From: Eutypa lata
Taxonomy: Eukaryota > Ascomycota > Sordariomycetes > Xylariales > Diatrypaceae
Direction: 5' to 3'
Length of the DNA stretch: 64,000 nucleotides
NCBI GenBank assembly: GCA_022661535.1
Contig: JAKULF010000001.1
Coordinates: 124,001 to 188,000, forward strand
The notes below the pieces were generated by a model. It saw only the letters and a list, made by a program, of their open reading frames with translations, ran no database searches and was not told where the DNA came from. Both the position numbers and the translations under genes were made by a program. Positions 46,369-58,651 of the stretch are shown here, piece after piece; within the stretch, counting starts at the first letter, position 1, and each line of letters starts with the position of its first letter.

Positions 46369-48215
46369 TTAAGAAGAACCGAAAAGTCTGCCAGTGAGTG
46401 TACGTTCCTTCTCAAACTCCTCACTGGGAGTGACGAAGAAGGCCAGTGCGATAATAACGTACAGAGCCATCAACTAAAACCAGAATTAGCATTCATTCCA
46501 CAGGCGGTTCACTTGAAATATCTCACCATGGCGCCCTCCAGATAGTTGGATTTTCCGTCCGTAACCGTGTATATAACTATTAGTACTGACAGGGCGAAGG
46601 CAACGGTTTCGACTAAGACATGACATTAGCATACGTATGCTCACAACTTATCTGGCAACTTACAAGTCTCGAAGTGTAGATCCATAGGCTGGCCCAGGAT
46701 CCAGCCTAGAATGACAAGAAGAGGCGTCACAAAGAGGGCGATTTGAATGCTCGAGCCAATAGCTACACCCATAGCCTGAGAGGAAGGTTAGCTTTGCTTA
46801 GTCTCTCGAGTTGCACTTTGAAGACTTACTAAATCCATCTTGTTCTTAATTGCCACGACAACGGCTGTGACATGTTCGGCGGCGTTTCCAACAATGGGTA
46901 TCAGAATAAGACCAATGAAGTTTCGGCTAATGTGCGCACGTTCCACAAGAGCATCGATGCTACCAACTAGATAGTCGGCGCAAACGGATACCAATACAGT
47001 AGTAATAATGAGAACGCCTGCAGCGGACCATGGGCTCATATGTATCTCCTCCTCTTCGTGATGTTCTTGGCCTAATGTCTCCTCAGCTGAAACACCGGCT
47101 TCACTATCTTCTCTGGGCTCAGAATCGGCCTGCTGGACGGTAAATAGGTTGTGATGCGTTTTCAACTGAAACCAAAGGTAAAGGACGTAAAGTGAGAGTA
47201 AAATGATAGCTGTGCCCCTCGAGAGTGAAAGAATAGTCTTTTCTCTATTCTCACTGCTTCCACTGTCATCATGGTCTGCGTTCGCCGTAATTATCATGAA
47301 AAGCTTTTCGGAGATTAGCGTCAACTCCAGCTAACTTCAACAGAGGGAATTTATCCTTACGGTTCCAGGGAGAATCATTGAGGCGGCGGAGAGAGTCATA
47401 AGGGAAGCAGTAGTCTGGGCAGTGCCAGATGCGAACTCTTGTTCCATGCCACCGTTCCCGTCCGCTCTCCAGAGGTTGGCGATGTTACCAAAGAAGAAAC
47501 ACATGCCCATGACAAGTAGAATGTTGGACAAAATAGAGCCTATCATCGATGATTTCACTACGTCAAACTGACCGTTATTCAAGGCAATGATGCTGACCTG
47601 CAGGTTCCATTCTTAGTAAGTGACCAAATAGCAGCAAGATGAATTATCCCTACGATTAATTCGACAGCATTGCCGAAGGTAGCATTGAGTAGGCCGCCGA
47701 GGGCTTCACCCAGGTTTACTGAAATTTCCTCCGTAGCAAAGGAGAGAACAGCGGCCAAGGGAATAATAGCGAGGAAGTTGAGGACGAAGGTAGCTACAGG
47801 ATCCCATCCTGTCTCGCCAGCGATAATTCCAATTGGTACAAAGACTAGGAGTATGTTGACCGGGCCTTGAGATGCAGAGTTAATACAATCTTCACTGGTA
47901 GTAAAGGTATGGTCATCATGTGACCAACTTACTGCTCAGGAGAACGGCCTTTAAGATATGCCAGACATGTGCTGGGAATCTGATCCAAGGTTTTCTACTA
48001 TCGGTGCCGGGAGTGTAGGCCGAGTTGAGGAAGAAATCGCGGGTATAGCTATGGCGGGCATCACCATTCGGACCGCCGGATCCACTTCCCAAAAGAGAGG
48101 TGCGCTCATGTGCGTCACCATTCTCAGTGGAATGGGTATGGCGAGAGTCCATGGTAAGGTTCCTGACGACTCTGTTGGCCTGTCTAAACACCTCTGGTAC
48201 TGTATTGACAACCAT
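46369..48215 (-). CDS. Vacuolar-type Ca2+/H+ antiporter (CAX family), 502 aa
   Basis: Seven exons: 48215-47933, 47865-47654, 47597-47361, 47303-46830, 46775-46664, 46612-46527, 46473-46369, phases consistent. Both CAX signature repeats are present: '[21 protein letters not shown]' region (GNAVE) and '[20 protein letters not shown]' (GNAAE), which hold the acidic residues that bind the cation. About 11 membrane segments; an acidic loop ([19 protein letters not shown]) sits between the halves. N-terminal 80 residues are hydrophilic and may regulate activity. Function: proton-driven calcium uptake into the vacuole. The start ATG is uncertain; I used 48215, the first in-frame ATG. The 3' end of intron 3 could be at other AG sites; the chosen one gives '[15 protein letters not shown]'. 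Confidence 0.9.
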
Positions 48216-50433
48216 CAAACATCATCGTTAGCTCCAATGCGCGTTTGCTGGAGATTAGTCCCTTGAGATGCCGATGTGTCAAATCCCTGGCGCCTGGTAA
48301 AGGAAAGGAATGTAGACCGACAAGGGCGACCTTAAGGGAGACAAGAATATGGGCAGCGTTTGGCCCCTAAGGATACGAAAGAAGAGGAAGAAGAGTAAAC
48401 GAGTAATAACTTCACTTACAACCACCTGCCATTGGGGAATAATATCTATTATGGGTTATTATTATTATTTTAGTCCAAGAGGCCGAAACTAGGATAGCAC
48501 AGGTAGGACCAGCGTTCCAGCGTTCCTGCGGAGGTGGGCGCGGACACCAGAGATCCTCTATCTCTTCCGGAGCGATGCTAGGCTGAACTGACAAGATCAG
48601 TCAAATATGTAATTACGATTGATCCGGTCTAAACTAACTTGGGTACTTCTCGGCAGGCCAAGAATACCACTGAAGGCTTAGGGTGATCTTTGGGTGTGTG
48701 GAATGTTTTGGGGGGGGGGGGCAGTCTGCAAGGCTTGGTTGATTAAGTAGGTAAGTATGTATCTTACTGTGATCAGCAGTAAGTAATTGCGAATGGTATA
48801 CAAGTACTACCTAGAATAAGATGGGCGAGTGAAGGTAATACTGTGGCTTGGCTGTCTCTAATCGAGGGATGGATCATGCAAGAACTCAAAACAAAGATTG
48901 CTTTGGGGTTTAGAACTTTAAGGTGTAGAATCGGTAAGGGAGGGGACGAAACTGTGTGCTACGTACACTAGTAATTCCACAAGAATACAGCCCGTCAAAC
49001 TTTATTGCGTAATGTACATAGAAACAACTTAACTGATGATTTCATGTTTCATGTCCGTTATTCACGTTTGATGCTGTCATATCAGACGAATTTTGAAGAC
49101 GCTAAACATGCTTAAGAACCCAAAGCTGGCGCGTTCTCCACGTACCTAGGCAGGTTACTACTAGTTTTCCGTTAGTTGCTAGGGTAAAATGCCAAGGCAC
49201 TGGCATATATTGCTCCACAAGGGTCTATGTGGTCACTAATCAAGCCAATCAATTGATGAGCATCTACTTCGTACTACAGGAATGTATTTCGATCGGTTTG
49301 TTCCTGTTCCATAAGAGCGTCAGTATTACTGTACCTACATACATACATGCAGGTATTACAAAATAAACCCCAAATACAGCCTTAAGAAACTACCTACCCA
49401 ATTCACTTTCATGACAAGATATGACCGACCTATCATGCAATAATACATAGATAAGTAATAAACTCACGTACGCCCGACTGACCGGACACCATTCAACATC
49501 AGCAAACGGATAGCCATAGGTCCCTACCGATTGTATTGAATAGTGTACAAATACCCAATTAGAAGGCAGAAAATAAGCCAAGAGTGGCGGAGTCCAGAGA
49601 GTCTTTTGTCCACTTGCGGCACTTTAAAGTTAAGACTTATCAAATCGAAAGGGAGGCCTCCAGGTAATAAGAGCACCTAAGCCACTAAATAAAAAAGGAT
49701 GGGCTTATCGATAAATGTAATACGCTCGTCAGGGTGTCAGGTAGTAAGTAGGTATGTAGGTATGTAGGTCTTGGGTAGCAAGGTAGGTGTCATTACATTG
49801 CATAGTGGCAGTGCAAGCCCCCATAGGTATGAATTCTCGGTAAATACCATCAACGAGACGTCGCGATTGGTCTCCATATGCTAATCTTTGACTACTCGAC
49901 CCGAGTTATTGCAGTGGATCAGAACCACGTGAAAGGTTAAACCAATAAGGGGTTTGTCAGACAGTCAGAGTGCCATTCAATAGGAGTAGGAGAAGATGCA
50001 GGATGCCCGATTGCAGTAAGTCCAAATTAGCCAACCAGTTAGTTGCCTGTCTGCCTGTATTAATTGTTTAGTCTAGCTCAAGTAGATGAAAGATGCAATT
50101 GTAGGTCTATAGTTTCACCCTATGTTCTCGAAACAGGCCTTCGCCGCCCTGCCTGCCTGCCATCGTCATCGTAGTCGTAGCCGTCGTCAATGCGCCACTT
50201 GATGCGAAATTCCGATCGATATCCTACTCGTCCGTTCCGCGCCCATCGTTATCGTTATCCATCGTCATTACCAATCGGATGCCTTGCAAACAAGGAGATC
50301 TTGAAAAGCCAAGCCATGTAGCGTCGTATCGGTTTAATTACACAGGTCAAAACGGTTCTCCGTCGCTCGTAAATATAGGCATGGGCCCTCATCGTCGATA
50401 ATGGTACAATTTACATAAACGCTGGCCTCCTCG
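48216..50433. other. Large intergenic region with a G12 run
   Basis: About 2.2 kb. A run of twelve G lies at 48710-48721, and TAGGTA-type words are common at 49735-49775. No gene recognised. Short frames at 49390-49581 and 48412-48594 have no support. Confidence 0.5.
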
Positions 50434-53272
50434 TTAGCCCTCGAGAACACCCCCTAAAGGCAGGAAAACTGGTGAGGCGCAAGGCCAATAGTGACTCACC
50501 AGCACAATACGCCAAGTACCAAGAAAGCGAAGCCCCGCCATCCAGCCAAGCGGGGTCGAAGTTCTTGTCGGTGAAGAACTCCCAGGCCGTCCTAGGGTCG
50601 ATAGTCGCCAAGTTCGAGTAAAGAATCCCCTTCCAGCCTCCCTCTACCTTCGCAGCGCGGCCTTTGTCGAAATATGTCTCCCACTCCTGCTTTACAAATG
50701 CGGCTGGCCTGGTAAGTTTGGTGCTTGGAAGGAGAGGCAGCATGTGAATGCCCTGAATGTACTCAATGTTCCCCCCGAAGTAGGTCGTATGGTCGCACTT
50801 ATTCTCGAACAGAATACCGGCCACCTTGTTTCCAATAAAGTTCGAGGGCTGCACTGTGTTATCTGTCGTAAAGAGGTAGTAGTGGTTCAACGCGCGTGCC
50901 ATGACCGACAGCATCAGGTTACCCCTATACAACGTAAGCTATGTTCATTTCGGCGAGCATCAAAATAACGATATTCCGCTTGGCTAGCTAGACTTACCGG
51001 GCTTCCATGTTGGCGTCCTTGATGGTTTTCCCCCACATCTTGATGGCATATGCATGCATTGTATCTTCTGAGCTCGACTCTTGGTCCTGTAGAATGTTAG
51101 GTTTCGGTAATCTCAAAGAGGTTATTAACATGACTAACCTTCCCATCAAGAGTGTCGTATAGCCCATGAGCCCAACTATGGCCATGGTACCAGTCGAAAT
51201 TCCGGGATTGAGGAAAGTAGTTGTCGTCTTTTGAAGGGTTGGCAATATCTCGAACCAAAGTATTTACATAGTCGACGTTTTCGTTCGTCAACCATGAAGG
51301 ATCCAAGTACCCAATGATAGCAGCAGCATAAATGAAATAGCCGTAGTGAAAGTGATGGTCATTATAATATGTGTTGCCGAAATCAGCGCCATCATTTCCT
51401 GTCAGGTAAGTAGCAGAGGAGACCAGGCCACCCCAAGCCGCTGTTCACATCAGTTAACTTTTCTTTCCCTCCAAAAGTAGATAGGGGTTCTCTAGCTCAC
51501 ATTCATAATAGAGCGGAAACTGTTGCTTATTTTCCGAGAACCGAGAGTACGCTGCTTTGAGGTTCTTTAATCCGCTTTGCGCCAACTTCGGGTTCTTCAG
51601 CAAATCCTGGACGGTGTAAGTCAATTGGGCGAACTTTGCCAGAGCCTATCTAAAATGTCAGTTCCAACTACGTTGAGGGAACCCTAAGGGTAGTCAAAAG
51701 CTGTACCTTTCCACCAAAGTACATAGAATTCTGGTTTGCTTGCTGGTCGGCACTCTGTGACATCTCTTTTAACGCTACCGGGCTAATTGCGCGGATCGCC
51801 TCGTCTGACAAAGACTTCTTTGGGCCGCCGACAGGGTCCCATGGAGAAAAGTCCATGGCGATGGCCATGTTAGGTTCAACCATCGTCCACGAGTCTGCCA
51901 TGACAGCCATCGCCATGCCCTTTGTCGTTGTCTGCAATTTCAGGTCTTTTAAGCCATCTCTGGTCGCCTTATCGAACGAGTTGACTTGATGGGGCAAAGC
52001 ATACATCATGAGCTTCGTGCTCTCATCTCCACCTTTCTTAAAGCCAAAGGTGTATGAACCCTTCGCCTCCGACACTGTGCCCGAGAGAGTGACGCCAATC
52101 GGATATGTTCCTGCTGCCATATCTATCGTAGTTTCGAAACTACCCGGATCTTTGGTGACCTGAATGAAGCCGGTGAATGGCTTGTCCGATTTTGCTAAGC
52201 CATTGTTGATCACCTTCAAATCGAGATTGTCACCGCTCTCTGCATGACTGTACACATGCCAGACCTTACCATCCTCTAGGTAGAACGTATACTTTGTTAT
52301 ACCTGGTTTTGGCCCCTTGGTGGATTTTGTGACGGTTTTGAAGAAGATGCCGGTGTTGATGACAGGGGTTCCACCATGATACACACCCGTCACAAAGCCC
52401 ATTCCCTGCACAAGAGGAAACGTGATCAATGGTTTTGCTTGAGTATTCGGATGCAAATTGACGTTGATAGATTGAGCGGCCAGGTTGTCTGTCGTCAATT
52501 GTGTCTCGTCTCCCAATTCCGCAGCTGAAAGGCACAGGGATTGGATCCCAATAGGATTCAAAAAGTATCTCGCAGCACCTGTTTCTTGTCTTACCTGGCC
52601 ATAGACCCTTTGATTTGCCTCCACATGAGAAATCGATAGACCCCAGCTGGACGAGGCTCCCTGACCCCTCGCCCAAGCTACGGTATACGGATGTACATAC
52701 GCCGGCGAAGTCTGCTTACCTAGATAGAAGCTGGCGTAGAACTTGTTTGTTGCGATTGGAGCCGGACCGTTAATTCCGACTCGAGGGACGGGGTGATCTT
52801 TTTTCACTGGAAACATCGGCGCAGGGGCTGTTGTCGCAATGGGGTCCGCGAAGATGTTTGCTGATAGGGGTTGTTCCGTAGACATAGGGGCGGGGCGTAG
52901 CGAGTCTAGTACAGTTCCCTGCGGAAGTAAGCTGGATTTCGGAGTTGGGATCGAGCTGGTTAATAACGGCGCTGTCGATGGTCTGCCGCCTGTCTCTAGG
53001 GACGAAACAAGGGTTCCAGTAGTATCAGGTTTTGTGCCAGTTAACGGCGGCGGAACCTGAACAATCTTCGATGATACTGAAGTGGTGAGTACCGGTACAG
53101 GTATAATATCTACACGATATGGGCTCTTAGTAGTTGGAATGGGTGAGGGTCCTTGGCCTGGTCCTTGTCCTGGGGGTGGATCGAAACAAGCCTGTCTGTT
53201 ACTCAGCGTACGCAGTGGTGACGACCGAATAGGAATGATCTGAAGCATTGTTAGTAAAAGATACAACAACAT
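50434..53272 (-). CDS. Secreted endo-1,3-beta-glucanase, glycoside hydrolase family 81, 848 aa
   Basis: Six exons: 53272-51707, 51645-51501, 51440-51139, 51086-50998, 50924-50500, and a 20-nt terminal exon 50453-50434. Signal peptide about residues 1-18. Residues 30-165 are a Pro/Thr/Ser-rich linker. From 170 to the end is the GH81 domain: '[19 protein letters not shown]', 'VHPYTVAWA', '[20 protein letters not shown]', '[20 protein letters not shown]', and the catalytic block '[19 protein letters not shown]', with the conserved Glu residues used by inverting GH81 enzymes. '[13 protein letters not shown]' is the usual end. The enzyme cuts 1,3-beta-glucan in the cell wall, for cell separation or autolysis. 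The last exon changes only the final six residues. Confidence 0.95.
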
Positions 53273-54463
53273 ATTGACTAAGGAAATTCACGAAAGGAGA
53301 AGGGGGTCTTGGGAATATGATATATATTGATATTGAATCTATCTTGTCGGAACAAGCTATGCTGATCGGAAATTGGTGGTAGACGAAAGAGTTTAGATTG
53401 TGTAGCGATATAAAGATATCATAAGAACCGTAGGTTATATTATCGAATTCGTGATGATATAATGGAAGCTCAGTACAAGAAAGCAAACTTGGATATAAAA
53501 TGATATTTGTTCGCCGTTTAATACGACCAAAAGCATAGAGGAATGAAGACATGTAGACTGGGAGATAAGCAAGAGTCCTCAATAGGACCGATTTCGAGTC
53601 TCGTGAGATATCCCGTATAGGAAAAATGTGTTGTCTTAAACAGAGGCTGAAAATCTTCCTACCTTGTAGCAGAGCAAGTGAGTCTAGAAGGGGGTGCTAA
53701 GAATGAGACAAGCGAGGATAGGGTCCTTTAGGGAAAGCGAAGCGAATGAATATCCAATAAATACAGTAGATATTAAGCCTCAAAAGAGAGCAAGAATGTT
53801 CTTAGGCGAGAAGATGAAAATAACTTAGGATACAGAGACATTGAAGAGAAAAAATGACTGGGATGAAAGAGAGATTGAATCAAACCTCGAGTTGTCATTG
53901 TGGGCTTGCCTCGAGAGAACCCACATGGTTCTGGCGAGATTGGGCGCCCGCAAGACCATTGCAGTTACCTTTACATTGGTTACTCCTCCATGCGCATATA
54001 ATAAATCAGAAGTCAGAAGTCAGACAAAAGTTTGTTCCCAAGAGAAGTGGATATGACGGCTTCTTTATACAGAAAGTCCCTGCTGGAAACCAAGAAATTA
54101 TGACTTAGACCCCCCCCCAACCAGTAAGTCGGAATTCGGCACCGGGAGGTGATGTGATAGGCTGGGGCAGGAACGATACTACTACCTGTTTTGTATCAAC
54201 AACGGCAGAAACGGCCCCCATATCTCTCATGCTACATGTAGATAATTGCATATGTACATGGAATTGAAGCAATGCCTCTTCAATTACCAATGTAGGTATG
54301 TACCTGTATAGATATATGGTTGAGGATAAGGACATCTGGAGTTAAAACAGAACGTTTACGACATGCAATTTGAGATGATAGTTTTCTAAGATATATGTAG
54401 ACAAGTACGTATATGATCTATCTCGTAATAGAAGCGATAGCCCAGGCAATGGGAAACCTTGTT
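53273..54463. other. Intergenic, promoter of the glucanase
   Basis: 1.2 kb, AT-rich upstream of the GH81 gene. A short open frame at 53841-54108 is unsupported. Includes an imperfect tandem AAATCAGAAGTCAGAAGTCAG at about 54002-54022. Confidence 0.5.
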
Positions 54464-55327
54464 TTATAATCCCAATGCATCATACTGACCTTCACCAAAC
54501 GTCCTCCCACTCTTTGATCTTGTTGAAGACTGTCTATGCACAAGGTCGGTAGCTGAGTGTCCATCCACTTTCTCACGCTGACGATTGACCTCGTCCCTCC
54601 GCAGTATATTACCATCTCTCTCCTTTCTCCGTCTCCGTCTCTCCTCGGCGTCCACGTCGGCAAGATGCTGTTTCTTTGCTCGGCGCACCTCCCGCTTATC
54701 TAGGAGCCAAGGCCGGCTCAGAACATCCCGCCGGAAATCCTGAAGTTTGTTCCAGAATTGGACCTCCTGTGCCGTGGACCTAACGCATTGGGCCTTCTGG
54801 ATCTTGAGCTGCTTACGGCCTCTAAACAGCTTGATTCTGCCCTTCACATCGACCACCGTACCCACGTCGATTTCCGCAGCCAGCACGTCGGCAACAGTGG
54901 AGGTACCCTTTGTCTCATCTTTAGAAGATGAATCACCACGAGCTACCTCTGATGTTTCTCGAGCTCCAGGCTTTGGAGGCTTAGGGACCTCCACGCTGCA
55001 CTCGATGCACTCGCCCGTGCTGTCATCGACCGTATAGACCCGATGACCGTAGAAGTCATCAACCGCGACCACCACCCCCACGATTCTTGCCCATATAATG
55101 GGATGGTTCAAAGAGAAGAAAACATCTTGACCTAAAGTTACCAAAGGGAGTTCATCAGTAAGTCACATGTCCTTAGCCGGTAACATATTCGGAGTGTTAC
55201 CTTCAAACCCCGGATGCGACACAAGATTTTGAAGATCAGTTGCTGGCAATGGGCACCATTTATTGAAGGTAGGAGACAGGTGGAAACAATACTGCGGGTA
55301 GAAAACGTGTGGTTCAGCACTTGTCAT
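54464..55327 (-). CDS. stn1: Telomere-capping CST complex subunit Stn1, 264 aa
   Basis: Exons 55327-55201 and 55131-54464, phase 1. OB-fold domain: 'FYPQYCFHLSPTFNKWCPLP' start, then 'SLNHPIIWARIVGVVVAVDD', 'FYGHRVYTVDDSTGECIEC', 'DVGTVVDVKGRIKLFRGRKQ', 'LKIQKAQCVRST'. These are characteristic of fungal Stn1. After the fold comes a highly basic/acidic helical tail, 'RPWLLDKREVRRAKKQHLAD' and 'EERRRRRKERDG'. Stn1 acts with Ten1 (and Cdc13 or CTC1) to protect telomere ends and recruit polymerase alpha. Start was selected as the ATG that precedes the conserved FYPQYC block. Confidence 0.92.
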
Positions 55328-55521
55328 CGCATTTTTATTAAACAACGGGTAACTGAGCCGATCAGTCGATTAGATGCGGGTTCAATTATGCGTATAATTT
55401 AGAACCCCGTCTCAATTGAGCACTGTTGAAAATGATAGAATGTGTTTATGAAGCGAGTCGCGTCGCGCAGTAATAATTGGTGGTTGAAAATGCCCCGCGT
55501 CCAAACCCATAAGCTTCTTTT

Positions 55522-55566
55522 TAGGTATAGGTAGGTCAAGTACCTAGCTACCTACTAGGTAGGTTA
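55522..55566. repeat. Clustered TAGGTA / TACCTA words
   Basis: 45 bp of alternating TAGGTA and its reverse complement TACCTA, forming several short palindromes. Similar words occur throughout the intergenic DNA of this window (for example 8578-8593, 4503-4514, 60617-60655). Confidence 0.7.
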
Positions 55567-55954
55567 TAATGCTATCTGGATGTTTATTAGTGGACATTAC
55601 TGCATGTGACAGACCCAGGCAGCCAGGCAACACACCCAACTACCAAGTGGCTACATAAGTGATTAAGCTAAGTACCTACTTTGGTAAATAAGAGTCACGA
55701 TAATTGAGGATGTTAACCTTAGGTACATGTAGGTAGGCAGACAAAGACTTCATTAAATGCATGCATCTAGTTACCAAAGTGTACTCAAGGACATCAACCA
55801 TAACCATGTAGATTTATTTATCAAGAAACTTGGTGCTCTTGAATTACTAGCTATAGCTCAGAGCTAATGTCCGAGTATCCACGGAGAAGATACTGGTATC
55901 ATAAAACACTTGAAAGCAATGAGAAATCATTTCGTCTTGTTGATGAGCTCCTCA

Positions 55955-55977
55955 TAACCGTAACCGTAACCGTAACC
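55955..55977 (+). repeat. TAACCG hexamer array, 3.8 copies
   Basis: Three perfect TAACCG units plus TAACC, just 3' of the J-protein gene. Confidence 0.9.
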
Positions 55978-56027
55978 ACGTAACGCCTTCGCCAAAAGCA
56001 GACTAAAAAGAATCGAGTTCTCTGCCT

Positions 56028-56979
56028 TCATTTTTTGCTCTTCTTGAGCCTGGAGGCAGCGGCTTGGAATGCCTCCTCAGAAGGTTCTTCCTCTGCCGCA
56101 CGCTTCTTGCCCCCTTTCTTAGGAGCACTCGGCGCGCCGTACTTTGTAGCCAGGTCGTCTAAGAAACTACTCCGACTTCGTTTTTGTTGATTGCCCTTGA
56201 TCAGTGCGGCTAGGCCATCTTCCGATTCTTTCTTGCTCTTCTTCTTCTTACCGCCGAACACCTTATCGTGAACCCCCAACTCCTTTGCGTACTCTTCGGC
56301 CTCGCAAGCTTCCCCCCTAGCTTCTCTGAGTCTCTTTTGTTTGGACCGTTTGCTTTCCTTGGTATACGCCTTGAAGGCCGGGACGTCCTCCTTGGCGATA
56401 GCCTCGTCAATGATCTTACAGAATCGTTCCTCGTCTTCGAGCGGGTTGCTCAGCATCACTGTCTCGTATATCTTATTCATGTCGCCATTGTACTCCTCGT
56501 AGCTGATCAGTAGGTCGTCTTTTTCCTCGTCGGAACCTTTGTATTTCTTGGCGAACTTCTCGATCGAAGCCTCGTTGACAGCATCCTGGAATTGTTCTCG
56601 GTAGAAGTCGGACCAGCTGAAACCATCCGAATCCACAATGGACTCAGACGTTGAACCCGTATCATCATAGCGCTTGCGTCGCACCGGATCGGACAGGACA
56701 GCATAGGCAAATGCGATCGATTGGAATTTCTCGTGTGCTTCAGTCTTTTGATCATCGGAGACCTTGTCTAAACTCAATTAATTCGGTTAAAATGATGCCA
56801 TTGTATGATAAATAGGCAAGGTCCAATGGAATTCCTAGCTCACCTGGATGATGCTTAAGAGCAGCTTTGCGATATGCGGCTTTGACCTTATCTGGTGTCG
56901 CCGTCCGCTCTACACCCAAAACCTCGTAAGGGTCGATCACGGGCGGTTCGCCCTCGAGAATATCTTCAGAAGCAGGCAT
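56028..56979 (-). CDS. J-domain co-chaperone, DNAJC9-like, 291 aa
   Basis: Exons 56979-56844 and 56767-56028, phase 1. The J domain is residues 15-90: 'DPYEVLGVERTATPDKVKAA', 'YRKAALKHHPDKVSDDQK', 'FAYAVLSDPVRRKRYDDTGS'. The catalytic HPD motif is split by the intron: exon 1 ends in HP plus the first base of the Asp codon. Then comes the DNAJC9 second part ('WSDFYREQF', 'DLLISYEEYNGDMNKIYETV', 'ERFCKIIDEAI') and a Lys-rich tail with nuclear localisation-like KKKKSKK and KKGGKKRAAEEE. DNAJC9 relatives stimulate Hsp70 and handle histone H3-H4 in the nucleus; this is the likely role. Confidence 0.92.
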
Positions 56980-57458
56980 CTCGAGGATATTGTTGGTTGA
57001 TGATGTGCATTCAAGTCCATCAAAGGATACGTAGTAGATGGACAAATGATATCTCGGGGTGATCTTATATCTCCCCAACCTTTCCTGTTTCGGAACCCCC
57101 ACTTAGTTCCATTTTCGACCCACCACCACTGTATTTAGGTGGGTCAATGTCAACGCTAGATCAAGTCGTCGGTTGTTTACTTTTTTGTTTACTGTTTTTA
57201 TTTTGAAGCCATTCAGACCGCGTTTGACCGCTTACGGGCCCACAAATTGGGTGGTTTACTGGCAGAAAAAATTTACCTATTGTAGATTCTGCACCTATTG
57301 TCCTATTGTTTTGGTGACCTCTTATTTATTTTGCAGTTCCTTTCTGACCTTTCCTTCTTCTTTTCCTTCACCCATCAACAGCTCTGTCAACAAATCCATC
57401 AACAGATCCATCAACAGATCCTTCCTTTATTTTTCCTACGCAGTCAGCAGCCGAATTC
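56980..57458. other. Divergent spacer
   Basis: Between the J-protein (minus) and an orphan ORF (plus). Contains an imperfect TCCATCAACAGA tandem (about 57383-57420) and a splice-like TTTTTCCTACGCAG just before the orphan ORF. Confidence 0.5.
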
Positions 57459-58025
57459 ATGAAGGAGTTCGAAAGGAAGGTTGCCGAGTTACCTGTATCA
57501 CAAGCTGTTACACTGAACCTAGAGTCCCTGTTGCCACAACCGAATCTCACGATGGTAACCGCGCCAATAGGTGCTTCAACACCAATACGACCAGTCACGA
57601 TACCTTCACTTATGCCACCGCCAGCTTCAACAGTGAGACCGGTCACTGAGTCTCCTTCCTATCAGCCAAGTTCGGTGGGCAACGAGAGCATTTTGTACAG
57701 CAACAACGTTACTTACACAACACCCACCACCCGTGTTACGATTACACCTAACAACCCAGGTTACGTGGATCTGCGAATGCCCTTATATTTACCTTTAGAA
57801 ATTAGCCGTACGCCGCTGCCACCGGGGCAACGCAGTGTACACGGCTTGTTTTCTGCGGTTGACAATATGATCCACAATACGGTTGAAGCAGATACTACGT
57901 ACGGAGCTGACGATAGCTTCATTCAAGCCATGGCAGAGATTCCTTCACTTATTCAACGGAAACGGCCTAGGACCGTTAATGGGCTTCCTCAATATCCTGC
58001 CAATGGCCCTCGAGACGCTTGTTGA
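57459..58025 (+). CDS. Orphan ORF, Pro/Thr-rich, 188 aa
   Basis: One open frame, ATG at 57459 to TGA at 58023-58025, with the frame open further upstream. A good 3' splice site lies about 20 bp before the ATG, so it may be an internal exon. The N-half is Pro/Thr/Ser/Val-rich ('PNLTMVTAPIGASTPIRPVT'), the C-half mixed. No signal peptide, no known domain. A second frame (57883-58086) overlaps the end and reads 'MGFLNILPMALETLVDARNV', so a frameshift or splice between the two is possible. I do not recognise either. Confidence 0.35.
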   Translation: MKEFERKVAELPVSQAVTLNLESLLPQPNLTMVTAPIGASTPIRPVTIPSLMPPPASTVRPVTESPSYQPSSVGNESILYSNNVTYTTPTTRVTITPNNPGYVDLRMPLYLPLEISRTPLPPGQRSVHGLFSAVDNMIHNTVEADTTYGADDSFIQAMAEIPSLIQRKRPRTVNGLPQYPANGPRDAC

Positions 58026-58651
58026 TGCCCGAAATGTTGGCACAAAAAGCCCTGAATTCAGAGGAGGCTTCATACAGCAAAAGTAAGTGAGAAAGGTCTC
58101 TTCGAACGCAAAGAATTTGTGTACTTAGTTTATTTTGTTGATTTTGCATAATAACCAAACTTAGCAGTCAGCTTCAGAATTTTTCTGATATGTCCTTATA
58201 AAGGGGATGGGCCGGGAGGTTGCTATGGGCAACCGGTGATTTTGGCCTTAAAATGCCCACAAAAAATAGTAAGTGACCCACTACTGACCCACTACGAGGA
58301 CACGCTAACTAACACCCGAATAGGAAAGGCGGGGGAGATTTATGACCACTCGATATCTCGTTGGGATGAGTGGGGGACGCGTGAGACGCGTAGAGAGCAT
58401 TACCCACAGCATGTAGTTCAATATATCGATAAGTGGATACTTAGATAACACAAGCCAACCCCACCTACTCTGCGATTATGCAACCGCGGGGTATCGGCTG
58501 CTTCTTCTTGGATTCCTACAGTACCTCGATCGATATCTTCCTACCTATCTACCTCGACTTTATGCGCATGAACTTACATACAGTAGAGGATGACGCGGTA
58601 ATTTTCATTACACAACTTCAACAAGCGTATGCATAGCCTTCAACCTTCAAG
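58026..58651. other. Intergenic
   Basis: Upstream spacer of the deaminase; short open frames lack support. A possible donor GTAAGTGAG at 58082 belongs to the preceding orphan region. Confidence 0.4.

Larger units (their letters stand above)
55328..56027. other. Intergenic with short repeats
   Basis: 700 bp between Stn1 and the J-protein gene, both on the minus strand. Contains a dense TAGGTA/TACCTA cluster (55522-55566) and a TAACCG hexamer array (55955-55977). Confidence 0.6.
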
